From an uncultured Elusimicrobium sp. (GTDB lineage Bacteria; Elusimicrobiota; Elusimicrobia; Elusimicrobiales; Elusimicrobiaceae), in assembly GCA_902767385.1 (NCBI GenBank), contig CACXHA010000114.1:1-12575 (forward strand): a stretch of DNA of 12,575 bases. The letters run 5' to 3'. The number at the start of each line of letters is the position of its first letter. Positions within the stretch are counted from its first letter, which is position 1. The notes beneath the pieces were generated by a model. The model made no database searches. It saw only the letters and a program-made list of their open reading frames with translations, and was not told the DNA's origin. This document shows positions 6,081 to 12,509 of the stretch, one piece after another. The translations under genes were made by a program, and so were the position numbers.

Positions 6081-7769
6081 TTATTTCCCCTCCGCAAACG
6101 GGGGCGGTAACAAGGGCGGCTTACTTTCGGCCTTCCCTGTTTTTTCCAGTTCCAACCGGCGTAACAGCACACTAGGAGCAATGCCCGATACCGGCACCCA
6201 ACCGCTCTCAGCTCCGCAAGAGCCGTTGAACACATCGTAATCATCGGCGGCGGCGATAATTTCTTTAAAGCTCATCAGCGGTGTACCCACCATATCTATA
6301 CCGCGCACCAGTTCTTTACGTCCGTCCGGGTAAATCCGGTACATCAGCGTAGGCGTTAATTTAAACGCTTGCGGGAAACTGGTCTGTGTAATCGTAAATC
6401 CGCCGGATAAATCTTCAATAATCACGCCGTAGGGGGCATGTTGCTTACGTATTTCTTCCAAAAGTTGTTGTTCTAATTGTTCATAGGGAACTGTTTGGCT
6501 GGCTATTACCCGGGTATTTCCCATGCGCGCCACCGGGCGTTTGCCTTCCGCGCCGCGCCCATGCCCGTTAGAAGCAGTAAACCCTTTTACCGGGCTAGAA
6601 CTCATTAAAAAGTTTTTAAGTACCCCGTTTTCCACCAGCACCACCGGGCGCGCTCTAACACCCTCATCATCATAATAATAAAAACCCCGCAGCGGGATAT
6701 TATTAAAGGAGGGCAAGGTAGCATCATCTACAATGCTAATCAAAGGCGACACCACTGGCTGCCCCATTTTGTCCGTAAATGTTTTGCCAAAAGCATCTTC
6801 TTTTTGGCGGTGCCCCTCCACGCGGTGGCCAAGCACTTCGTGCACAAATACGGCCATAGCGCGGTTTTTCAAAATGGCAGGAACGGTGGCGGGCGGTGCT
6901 TCCGGCGCTTTGGATAATGCTTCCAGTTCGCCGATACTTTGTGTAACGTCGGCCAGTAATTTTTCTTCGCTAGGCAGTTGATCCGCGCCCAGCACATCAT
7001 AAAAACCGGCACGCACAAAGTTGGCCCCATCGGCAGATTGGCCGGAAATCGTATAGTGTAAACGCGCCAAACGCACCGGATATTTAAGCTGCGTCCCTAC
7101 CGAATCTACAAAATAACGCTGGGCATTTTGCATGGAAAAGCTAAACTCGCTTTCCAGCACAAACGGTTTATCCGTCGTCAAACGAGACGCTTTAACAAGT
7201 AGCTTTTTAATCGGCTCCAAATCAAACTGTAACGGTTGTTCTTCCCGGCAAAAAGTTTCTTTGGGCGGGAGAACAAAATCCGGCGAATCGTCGGACCGGG
7301 TAGAAGCGGTTTGAGCATCTGCTTTTACGCGGTTAAAATCTTGTTGGGCATCTTCTACGGCTTGCTCAGTGGCGTTCCATACCCCCGTAGTAAAAGCATG
7401 CGGGTCCTCTTGCCAGCGAGGAACATCTACGTTAGTAAGAGTATAATAAGTGCGGTCTTTTTTAAGCGTGCGCGTATTATCCATACGCGAGCTACCGGCG
7501 CGCGGAAACACCTGCACAAAAGATTCTTGTGAAATTTGCTCCCGGGCCAACGCTCCGTCTTGTGCGCTAAGTTCCGCCGTCTCTTGCTGCGTATAAGTAT
7601 AAGAAAGGTAGTAAATAGGCGGATTTTGTTTTTGAAGCACTTTGAAGGAACGTTTGAGCTGTGCCGATAAAAGTTCAATGGGTTTTTGCTTGGTAATATC
7701 GCAATTTTGCTGAGCCGTTAGCGGTAAAACGGCCCCCATTAAAAAAAGTAAAAAGAAAATTTTTTTCAT
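6081..7769 (-). CDS. Exported TldD-like metallopeptidase (HExxxH intact)
   Basis: Length 562 residues with a Sec signal peptide (MKKIFFLLFLMG, cleavage near TAQ 18-20). The TldD/PmbA family includes zinc peptidases that, with an inactive partner, trim unfolded peptides and process modified peptides such as microcin B17; canonical members are cytosolic. Here the metal motif HEVLGH is complete (His 310, Glu 311, His 315), followed by VEGH. Typical downstream blocks are YYYDDEGV (364-371), SNGHGR (400-405) and the C-terminal NGSCGAESG with Cys 518, the expected third metal ligand, then PVSGIAPSVLL. The N-terminal domain (about 30-295) is diverged, and the length exceeds the roughly 450-480 residues of cytosolic TldD. 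It is the first gene of a two-gene operon with the degenerate paralogue. No Shine-Dalgarno precedes the ATG; a -10 element ends six bases before it. The proline-rich tail (551-558) is unusual. Confidence 0.88.
   Translation of the reverse strand: MKKIFFLLFLMGAVLPLTAQQNCDITKQKPIELLSAQLKRSFKVLQKQNPPIYYLSYTYTQQETAELSAQDGALAREQISQESFVQVFPRAGSSRMDNTRTLKKDRTYYTLTNVDVPRWQEDPHAFTTGVWNATEQAVEDAQQDFNRVKADAQTASTRSDDSPDFVLPPKETFCREEQPLQFDLEPIKKLLVKASRLTTDKPFVLESEFSFSMQNAQRYFVDSVGTQLKYPVRLARLHYTISGQSADGANFVRAGFYDVLGADQLPSEEKLLADVTQSIGELEALSKAPEAPPATVPAILKNRAMAVFVHEVLGHRVEGHRQKEDAFGKTFTDKMGQPVVSPLISIVDDATLPSFNNIPLRGFYYYDDEGVRARPVVLVENGVLKNFLMSSSPVKGFTASNGHGRGAEGKRPVARMGNTRVIASQTVPYEQLEQQLLEEIRKQHAPYGVIIEDLSGGFTITQTSFPQAFKLTPTLMYRIYPDGRKELVRGIDMVGTPLMSFKEIIAAADDYDVFNGSCGAESGWVPVSGIAPSVLLRRLELEKTGKAESKPPLLPPPFAEGK
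6087..6093 (-). promoter_or_regulatory. Strong Shine-Dalgarno fixing the start of the second TldD-like gene
   Basis: GGAGGGG on the minus strand lies 7 bases before the ATG at 6079, inside the last codons of the upstream gene. It decides against the longer open frame that extends to 6244, and indicates independent reinitiation of translation within the operon. Confidence 0.8.
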
Positions 7770-7775
7770 AGGATT

Positions 7776-7784
7776 ATTTTAGCA
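7776..7784 (-). promoter_or_regulatory. Extended -10 promoter of the TldD-like operon, predicted leaderless
   Basis: On the minus strand TGC-TAAAAT has its hexamer at 7781 to 7776. Six bases (AATCCT) separate it from the ATG at 7769. No Shine-Dalgarno and no obvious -35 box are present. Transcription is expected to start at or beside the A of the start codon. Confidence 0.55.
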
Positions 7785-7812
7785 TAAAGCAGTGGCACGA
7801 CGGCACCAAAAA

Positions 7813-7821
7813 TGCTAAAAT
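7813..7821 (+). promoter_or_regulatory. Extended -10 promoter of tRNA-Thr
   Basis: TGC-TAAAAT (hexamer 7816-7821) ends nine bases before the tRNA. The predicted start near 7828 would give a precursor with a 5' leader of only about three bases. GTGGCA at 7792-7797, 18 bases upstream, is a weak -35 candidate (4 of 6 matches to TTGACA). Confidence 0.5.
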
Positions 7822-7830
7822 AAACTAAAT

Positions 7831-7903
7831 GCTGAGGTAGCTCAACTGGCAGAGCAACGGTTTTGTAAACCGTAGGTTGTGGGTTCGACTCCCATCCTCA
7901 GCT
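7831..7903 (+). tRNA. tRNA-Thr (anticodon UGU)
   Basis: A complete cloverleaf is visible. The acceptor stem is GCTGAGG/CCTCAGC and the D stem GCTC/GAGC. The anticodon stem is ACGGT/ACCGT with loop TTTGTAA, placing TGT at positions 34-36 (reads ACA and probably other Thr codons by wobble). The variable loop is AGGTT. The T stem is GTGGG/CCCAT, with one G-T pair, around TTCGACT. The discriminator base is T and CCA is not encoded, so a CCA-adding enzyme is needed. A run of T follows directly (7903-7908) and may help termination. Confidence 0.96.
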
Positions 7904-7945
7904 TTTTTGCTGCTCTTTTTAACGGCATACTTTGTCCTCTTTTTA

Positions 7946-7951
7946 TATAAT
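7946..7951 (+). promoter_or_regulatory. Consensus -10 box, predicted leaderless start of the TerC-like gene
   Basis: A perfect TATAAT ends six bases (AATGTT) before the ATG at 7958. There is no Shine-Dalgarno in the preceding 30 bases and no clear -35 box. The spacing again predicts that transcription begins at the start codon. Read-through from the tRNA promoter is the alternative source of mRNA. Confidence 0.55.
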
Positions 7952-7957
7952 AATGTT

Positions 7958-8899
7958 ATGGAACCTGTAACCTCTACCGTATCTATTGCCTTGTGGCTGG
8001 CGTTTTGGATTACCGTGCTAGCTGCCTTGTTTATAGACCTTACTGTACTCAACAAACACCACGGCCATGTGTCCATTAAAGAAGCCGCTGTTATGGTGTG
8101 CGCGTGGGTATCTTTGGCCTTGCTGTTTGGCGGAGCCATTTGGCTGTTTGAAGGCCCGCAACACGCGCTGGCATTCTACACAGGGTATGTGCTGGAATAT
8201 TCCCTTTCCGTGGATAATATGTTTGTATTTATCCTCATTTTCAGCTATTTTGCCATCCCGCACGATTTACAACCCAAAGCCCTTTTGTGGGGAATTTTGG
8301 GGGCAGTATTGCTGCGTTTCCTCTTTATCTTTGTGGGTGTGCAACTTATTTCACTTTTTTCGTGGACAATTTACGTATTTGGCGCACTCTTGATTTTTAC
8401 GGCAACTAAAATGCTGCTGCAAAAAGAAGAGGACGAGTTTGACCCGTCCAATTCCTTGCCGCTTAAAATCCTGCGGAAATTTATGCCGCTCAAGACCGAC
8501 TATCACGGCGAAAACTTTTTTGTGAAAGAAGCCGGCAAATGGTTTGCCACGCCGCTCTTTGCCGCCGTCCTCGTCATTGAAATGAGCGACCTCATCTTTG
8601 CGGTGGACTCTATTCCCGCCGTCTTATCCATTACGCAGGATACATTTTTGGTCTATTCCTCTAACATTTTTGCTATCATCGGGCTGCGTTCATTGTATTT
8701 TCTTTTGTCCGGCATGGCGGGCAAGTTCCCTTATTTAAAGTATGGGATTTCGGTCATTTTATTTTTTGTAGGGGTTAAGATGTTGCTTTCGCACTACATT
8801 AAAATCCCGATTTTAGCCTCTTTGAGCGTAATTGTGGGATTACTGGTGCTTTCCATTGTAGCAGGCAAAGTGTTTCCGCCCAAAATCGTCAAAAACTAG
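7958..8899 (+). CDS. TerC/Alx-family integral membrane protein (probable Mn2+ exporter)
   Basis: Length 313 residues with about nine hydrophobic helices, located in the inner membrane. TerC/Alx members are linked to manganese export, often to metalation of exported enzymes, and in some species to tellurite resistance. The family signatures are clear: EYSLSVDNMFVF (80-91, Asp 86), EMSDLIFAVDSIPA (208-221, Asp 211 and Asp 217) and YSSNIFAIIGLRSLYFLL (233-250). A cytosolic acidic loop rich in Glu/Asp (156-162) follows helix five. The frame is open upstream into the tRNA, so the ATG at 7958, immediately before the first helix, is the start. It lies between tRNA-Thr and rpmB. No yybP-ykoY-type Mn riboswitch fits in the short upstream gap, so expression appears to depend on the promoter at 7946. 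The transported ion is inferred from the family. Confidence 0.92.
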   Translation: MEPVTSTVSIALWLAFWITVLAALFIDLTVLNKHHGHVSIKEAAVMVCAWVSLALLFGGAIWLFEGPQHALAFYTGYVLEYSLSVDNMFVFILIFSYFAIPHDLQPKALLWGILGAVLLRFLFIFVGVQLISLFSWTIYVFGALLIFTATKMLLQKEEDEFDPSNSLPLKILRKFMPLKTDYHGENFFVKEAGKWFATPLFAAVLVIEMSDLIFAVDSIPAVLSITQDTFLVYSSNIFAIIGLRSLYFLLSGMAGKFPYLKYGISVILFFVGVKMLLSHYIKIPILASLSVIVGLLVLSIVAGKVFPPKIVKN

Positions 8900-8916
8900 A
8901 CAGCCTCCGGTAAAAT

Positions 8917-8925
8917 TGATATAAT
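8917..8925 (+). promoter_or_regulatory. Extended -10 promoter of rpmB
   Basis: TGA-TATAAT is a perfect extended -10 consensus (hexamer 8920-8925). Transcription should start near 8932, giving a leader of about 32 bases with a Shine-Dalgarno AAGGAAGG at 8949-8956, seven bases before the ATG. This is a conventional arrangement, unlike the leaderless genes nearby. Confidence 0.65.
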
Positions 8926-8963
8926 AGGTTAATACAATTTATCTTAGTAAGGAAGGAATTAGT

Positions 8964-9158
8964 ATGGCTTATAAATGTGCAGTCTGTGGCAAGGCCTCCG
9001 TCTCCGGCGGTTCTTACAGCCACTCCAACTTGCGGACGAAAAGAAGCTTTAAACCGAACCTGCAAAAACAAAAAATCGTTTTGGACGGCAAAACCCAAAC
9101 CGCCTATGTTTGCACGGGTTGTATTAAAAGCGGTTTAGCCAAAAGACCGGCTAAATAG
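8964..9158 (+). CDS. rpmB: 50S ribosomal protein L28, zinc-binding form
   Basis: Length 64 residues, within the usual L28 range. This is a large-subunit protein bound to 23S rRNA. The N-terminus CAVCGKASVSGG is the standard L28 start, followed by SHSNLRTKRSFKPN. The second half carries CTGC (residues 51-54). The two CxxC pairs (5/8 and 51/54) define the zinc-binding (C+) version of L28. A strong Shine-Dalgarno precedes the ATG. It is transcribed from its own extended -10 promoter and closed by a strong terminator, so it is a single-gene unit. Confidence 0.97.
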   Translation: MAYKCAVCGKASVSGGSYSHSNLRTKRSFKPNLQKQKIVLDGKTQTAYVCTGCIKSGLAKRPAK

Positions 9159-9178
9159 TACCTTTTTGTACCACACTT

Positions 9179-9218
9179 ACGCCCGTGCTACGCTGTAGTG
9201 CGGGCGTTTTGATTTTTT
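9179..9218 (+). terminator. Intrinsic terminator after rpmB
   Basis: ACGCCCGTGCTAC (9179-9191) pairs with GTAGTGCGGGCGT (9195-9207) as a 13-bp stem with two G-T wobbles and a GCT loop. TTTT-GA-TTTTTT follows. The stem is GC-rich at its base, so this is a confident rho-independent terminator separating rpmB from bamA. Confidence 0.93.
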
Positions 9219-9238
9219 AGATGTAAAAGGGGTTTGAA

Positions 9239-11614
9239 ATGAAGTTGACCAACTGGTCTGCTGCCGTTGTATTAGGCATGCTGATTTCTTTTTTTTCGTA
9301 CGCGCGCGCGGAAGAACCCGCCGAAACAGAACTAGATCCAAATGGCCCGTGGATGATTTGTAACATTTCCGTAGACGGGCTTAAAAATATCCGCAAAAAA
9401 ACCGTTACCAAGGCCGCCCACTCCAAAAAAGGCGAACTTTACGAACGTGTTACTGTCTCCGAGGACGTGCAAGATATTTCTGCCCTGGGTAGTTTTGACT
9501 CGGTAGAAATCGATATTACCCCCATGCCCGGCAAGCGCAAAGACAAAGAGTCCGGCACTTCATACGCTTGTCACAAAATTACGTATTTAGTCAAAGAAAA
9601 ACCGATTTTTGACCGCCTAACCTACCAAGGCCGCAAACACCTGGGCAAAGGGGCCATTACCCAAGCCATGACCCTTAAACTTAAAGACCCTTTTAACGAG
9701 GCAAAACTAGAAAGTGACCTCTCTAAAATTACTGCCAAATACGCCGAAAAAGGGTATGTCAACGCCCAAGTAGCTTACGAACTGGAACGCAACGAAAAAC
9801 TAAACGTAGTGAATGTAAAACTGTTAATCGACGAGGGCGAGCGCGTGCGCGTAAAAGAGCTCACGCTAGACACTAACAACGTTCCCTTGGAACTGCCTGA
9901 AAAAAAGATTATCAAAAAAGCGTCCAACCGCCCGGGCAAAGTATTTAAGCCGCAAAATCTACAAAAAGATTGGGTGAAAATGATGCTCTACGGACGCAAC
10001 AAAGGGTATAGTGAATTTAATCTCTCCCAGCCTGACATCACTTACAATGATGCCAAAAACGAAGCTTTTTTAACCTACCACTTAACCGAAGGGCCTCAGG
10101 TGGATTTCGGCACGGTAGCTTTTGACGGCAACAACGTGTTCACAAAAGAAGAACTGGATAAACAAGTTCTGTTTCGCAAAGGACATCGCTACAACCAAAA
10201 AGATTTTGACGACACCATCGCCGCTATCCAAGAACAATATGCCGACCGCGGTTATCTGCAAGCGCAAGTAGTACCGGTAAAGGATATCCAAAACGGAATT
10301 TTGAATTTAACCTTTGACATCACCGAAGGGCACATCTTCTACGTGGATCACGTAGATGTTTCCGGCTACCAACACACCAAAAAATATGTTTTCACCCGTG
10401 AAATTACCATTAAACCCGGCGATTTGTACGATAACGCAAAAATCAAACGCAGCCAAACCAAAATTATGAATTTGGGCTTTATTAACGACGTACAAATCGG
10501 CCTGCAACCCACCACCGAGCCCGACAAAGTTGACCTGGATTTTAACATCGTAGAAGGCCGCCCGGGTATGTTTACCGCCGGGCTTGCTATGAGCTCTATG
10601 GACGGTCTGTACGGGGAAGTTTCTATTAACCACTTAAACTTGTTTGGCCGCGCGCAGCGGCTTTCGTTACGTACCCTGTTTGGTAAAGAAATTTTGGATT
10701 ACACCGTCAGTTGGTACACTCCATGGATTTTTGACAAACCTACTTCGCTGGGAATAGACTTGTTTAATACCCGCCGTTACCGTTCTTTCTCAACCGAAAA
10801 CCGCGCCTATACCGAAAAACGTATCGGTGGACGTATCAAAATCGGTCCGCGCTTTAACGACGATATTTACCAACTCTTGTTTGGCTATTCGTTTGAAAAC
10901 ATTGATATTTATGATATTGAACACCAGTTCAAATGTCAACCCGGCCAAGACCCGGCCACTTGCATCGCCGAAGGAACTACCAATTTGTCCACCATCAGTA
11001 CGGACTTTGCCATTGATACACGCGACAATATGTGGGACCCTACCCGCGGGTGGCGTAACTCGTTAGGGATTGCGCTGGCCGGCGGCCCCGTAGGTGGAGA
11101 CCTGGATTTGTGGTACTTAAATGCCCGCTCCATTTTCAACCACACTGTTCTTAACATTGGCGGCAATTACCCCATTGTGTTTGTGGTGTCTAACAAAATC
11201 GGCTCGGTTCGCCCGTATGGACGCACACAGGAAGTACCCCCGTATGAAAAATTCTTCTTGGGCGGTGCCGATACCATCCGCGGTTATGAACGTGCCGGGG
11301 AAATCGGTCCCAAATACGGCGGTACCACTTACTACGTGTTCAACGCCGAATTACGCTTCCCGCTTGCGCGCGAAGGGCGGCGCAACATGGCACAATTTGC
11401 CTTCTTCTATGATTTGGGTAACTCGTGGGATCACGCTTCGGACTTGGATTTCAAATTGGGGCCGAACGAAAATCAATTTAAATCAGGCGTGGGGGTCGGT
11501 TTGCGCTTAACTACTCCGTCGCTCCCCATCCGTATTGACTGGGGGTATGGTCTAAACCACAAACAAGGCGAAGACCGTTCCCACTTCTACTTCAACATTT
11601 CCAACATGATGTAA
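9239..11614 (+). CDS. bamA: Outer-membrane protein assembly factor BamA
   Basis: Length 791 residues, the normal BamA size. It is the central Omp85 insertase of the BAM complex, which folds beta-barrel proteins into the outer membrane. A signal peptide (cleavage after ARA, residue 24) is followed by five POTRA domains (about 40-119, 120-200, 201-286, 287-365 and 366-438). The barrel spans about 443-791. The conserved loop-6 motif appears as IRGY (680-683, VRGF in many species), preceded by FFLGGADT. The protein has only four cysteines in two plausible pairs: 41/111 within POTRA1 and 566/575 in a predicted surface loop. The chain ends in NISNMM, not an aromatic residue. AAAAGGGG at 9225-9232 is a modest Shine-Dalgarno. 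It heads the unit with ompH and probable lpxD; no clear promoter is visible in the short gap after the rpmB terminator. Confidence 0.97.
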   Translation: MKLTNWSAAVVLGMLISFFSYARAEEPAETELDPNGPWMICNISVDGLKNIRKKTVTKAAHSKKGELYERVTVSEDVQDISALGSFDSVEIDITPMPGKRKDKESGTSYACHKITYLVKEKPIFDRLTYQGRKHLGKGAITQAMTLKLKDPFNEAKLESDLSKITAKYAEKGYVNAQVAYELERNEKLNVVNVKLLIDEGERVRVKELTLDTNNVPLELPEKKIIKKASNRPGKVFKPQNLQKDWVKMMLYGRNKGYSEFNLSQPDITYNDAKNEAFLTYHLTEGPQVDFGTVAFDGNNVFTKEELDKQVLFRKGHRYNQKDFDDTIAAIQEQYADRGYLQAQVVPVKDIQNGILNLTFDITEGHIFYVDHVDVSGYQHTKKYVFTREITIKPGDLYDNAKIKRSQTKIMNLGFINDVQIGLQPTTEPDKVDLDFNIVEGRPGMFTAGLAMSSMDGLYGEVSINHLNLFGRAQRLSLRTLFGKEILDYTVSWYTPWIFDKPTSLGIDLFNTRRYRSFSTENRAYTEKRIGGRIKIGPRFNDDIYQLLFGYSFENIDIYDIEHQFKCQPGQDPATCIAEGTTNLSTISTDFAIDTRDNMWDPTRGWRNSLGIALAGGPVGGDLDLWYLNARSIFNHTVLNIGGNYPIVFVVSNKIGSVRPYGRTQEVPPYEKFFLGGADTIRGYERAGEIGPKYGGTTYYVFNAELRFPLAREGRRNMAQFAFFYDLGNSWDHASDLDFKLGPNENQFKSGVGVGLRLTTPSLPIRIDWGYGLNHKQGEDRSHFYFNISNMM

Positions 11615-11621
11615 GGAGTAT

Positions 11622-12500
11622 ATGAGAAAAAGCAGTTTATTCCTTGGGTTATTCTTATCACTGGCAAGCGCAATGCTACTGCAAGCCGAAGAGTTGGCCC
11701 TTACCGCAGAAGAAAACGCCGCCGTAGCCGCCATTTTGTCCAAAACACAAGAACCCGCAAAACCCGAGGACCACTTGCCCGCCCCGGCCCAAGCCCAAGC
11801 GCAAGCCAAAGAAGAATTGGACGAGCAAGAACCCGAAGTGCTGGATGAAGAAACCGCCCGCAAATGCCTTACGGTGGCGTTTATAGACATTGACGAAGCC
11901 TTTAATGCACACCCGCGTACGGTGGCGGTTAAAGAGCAAATCCGGCTGAAAATTCTATCAAAAGAAGATGAAGTAGCCGAAGCGAAAGTAAAAATTGCTA
12001 CCTTGCAAGCCGAAAACCAACAGTTAATGGGGCTGGTGCGCCAGTTAAAACCGTTTTACGAACGCATCGTGGTAGAAGCGCACGAACTGGCCCCCCTTCC
12101 GCCGGATGACGCCGACGAACTGGAACTGGGCAACCTGTTAAACCGGCTTACCTTTGCCGGTAGCGACGTCTTTTACGCCACGCCGCTCAACACGCCCGCC
12201 CAACTGGAAGATTTAACCACACGCATTGCGTCCAACAAACGCATGATTGAAGAACGCAGTTTTTTTATAGATAATTACAAAGCCCAAACACGTGAAGAAA
12301 TTTTGCAGTTGGAAGAACAAGAAGTCAAAGAGATTTTGAAAGATATTTATTTGGAAATTAAGTCTTTTGCCCAAAAGCGCAACATTGGCGCGGTGGTGCG
12401 TAAAGACGAGGTACTCTACGGGCAAAAACCCGTCAACGTAACCAAAGATTTTGTCAACCGTCTCAAAAAATCTAAAAAATACCGCAAACGCGGCAAATAG
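11622..12500 (+). CDS. OmpH/Skp-family periplasmic chaperone, enlarged
   Basis: Length 292 residues, against about 160-200 for typical Skp/OmpH. Skp trimers hold unfolded outer-membrane proteins in the periplasm and deliver them to BAM. A signal peptide (residues 1-22) is followed by an Ala/Gln/Glu/Pro-rich linker (about 23-78) that contains AQAQAQA. The OmpH core begins at LTVAFIDIDEAF (83-94). A long charged helical hairpin follows (about 100-155 and 195-245). It closes with NIGAVVRKDEVLYG and VTKDFVNRL, the usual C-terminal strand and helix. About 45 residues (150-195), rich in Pro, Asp and Leu, lie between the arms at the tip where family members have a simple turn. The tail is strongly basic (KKSKKYRKRGK). 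The Shine-Dalgarno AAGGAG overlaps the bamA stop, giving a gap of only 7 bases. Confidence 0.9.
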   Translation: MRKSSLFLGLFLSLASAMLLQAEELALTAEENAAVAAILSKTQEPAKPEDHLPAPAQAQAQAKEELDEQEPEVLDEETARKCLTVAFIDIDEAFNAHPRTVAVKEQIRLKILSKEDEVAEAKVKIATLQAENQQLMGLVRQLKPFYERIVVEAHELAPLPPDDADELELGNLLNRLTFAGSDVFYATPLNTPAQLEDLTTRIASNKRMIEERSFFIDNYKAQTREEILQLEEQEVKEILKDIYLEIKSFAQKRNIGAVVRKDEVLYGQKPVNVTKDFVNRLKKSKKYRKRGK

Positions 12501-12509
12501 AGGTGTCTT

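Larger units (their letters stand above)
7774..7823. repeat. 12-bp perfect inverted repeat of two mirrored promoters
   Basis: TTATTTTAGCAT (7774-7785) and ATGCTAAAATAA (7812-7823) are exact reverse complements separated by 26 bases. Each arm carries an extended -10 element (TGCTAAAAT) pointing outward, one toward the TldD-like operon and one toward tRNA-Thr. The spacer contains the short direct repeat GGCAC-GAC-GGCAC (7794-7806), a possible operator. The symmetry may just reflect two copies of the same promoter consensus. Confidence 0.7.

Noticed and set aside
6080..6244. N-terminal extension of the second TldD-like gene (55 residues upstream of 6079)
   Set aside because: The extension lies inside the upstream gene in another frame and has a Cys/Arg-rich unnatural composition. 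The ATG at 6079 has a strong Shine-Dalgarno and begins a signal peptide.
7899..7922. Possible terminator after tRNA-Thr (CAGC-T6-GCTG followed by CTCTTTTT)
   Set aside because: The stem is only 4 bp and uses the last tRNA bases. T-tracts may help termination, but this is not a convincing hairpin.
7877..7957. Upstream extension of the TerC-like frame into the tRNA gene
   Set aside because: It would overlap tRNA-Thr, and the first membrane helix is placed properly from the ATG at 7958.
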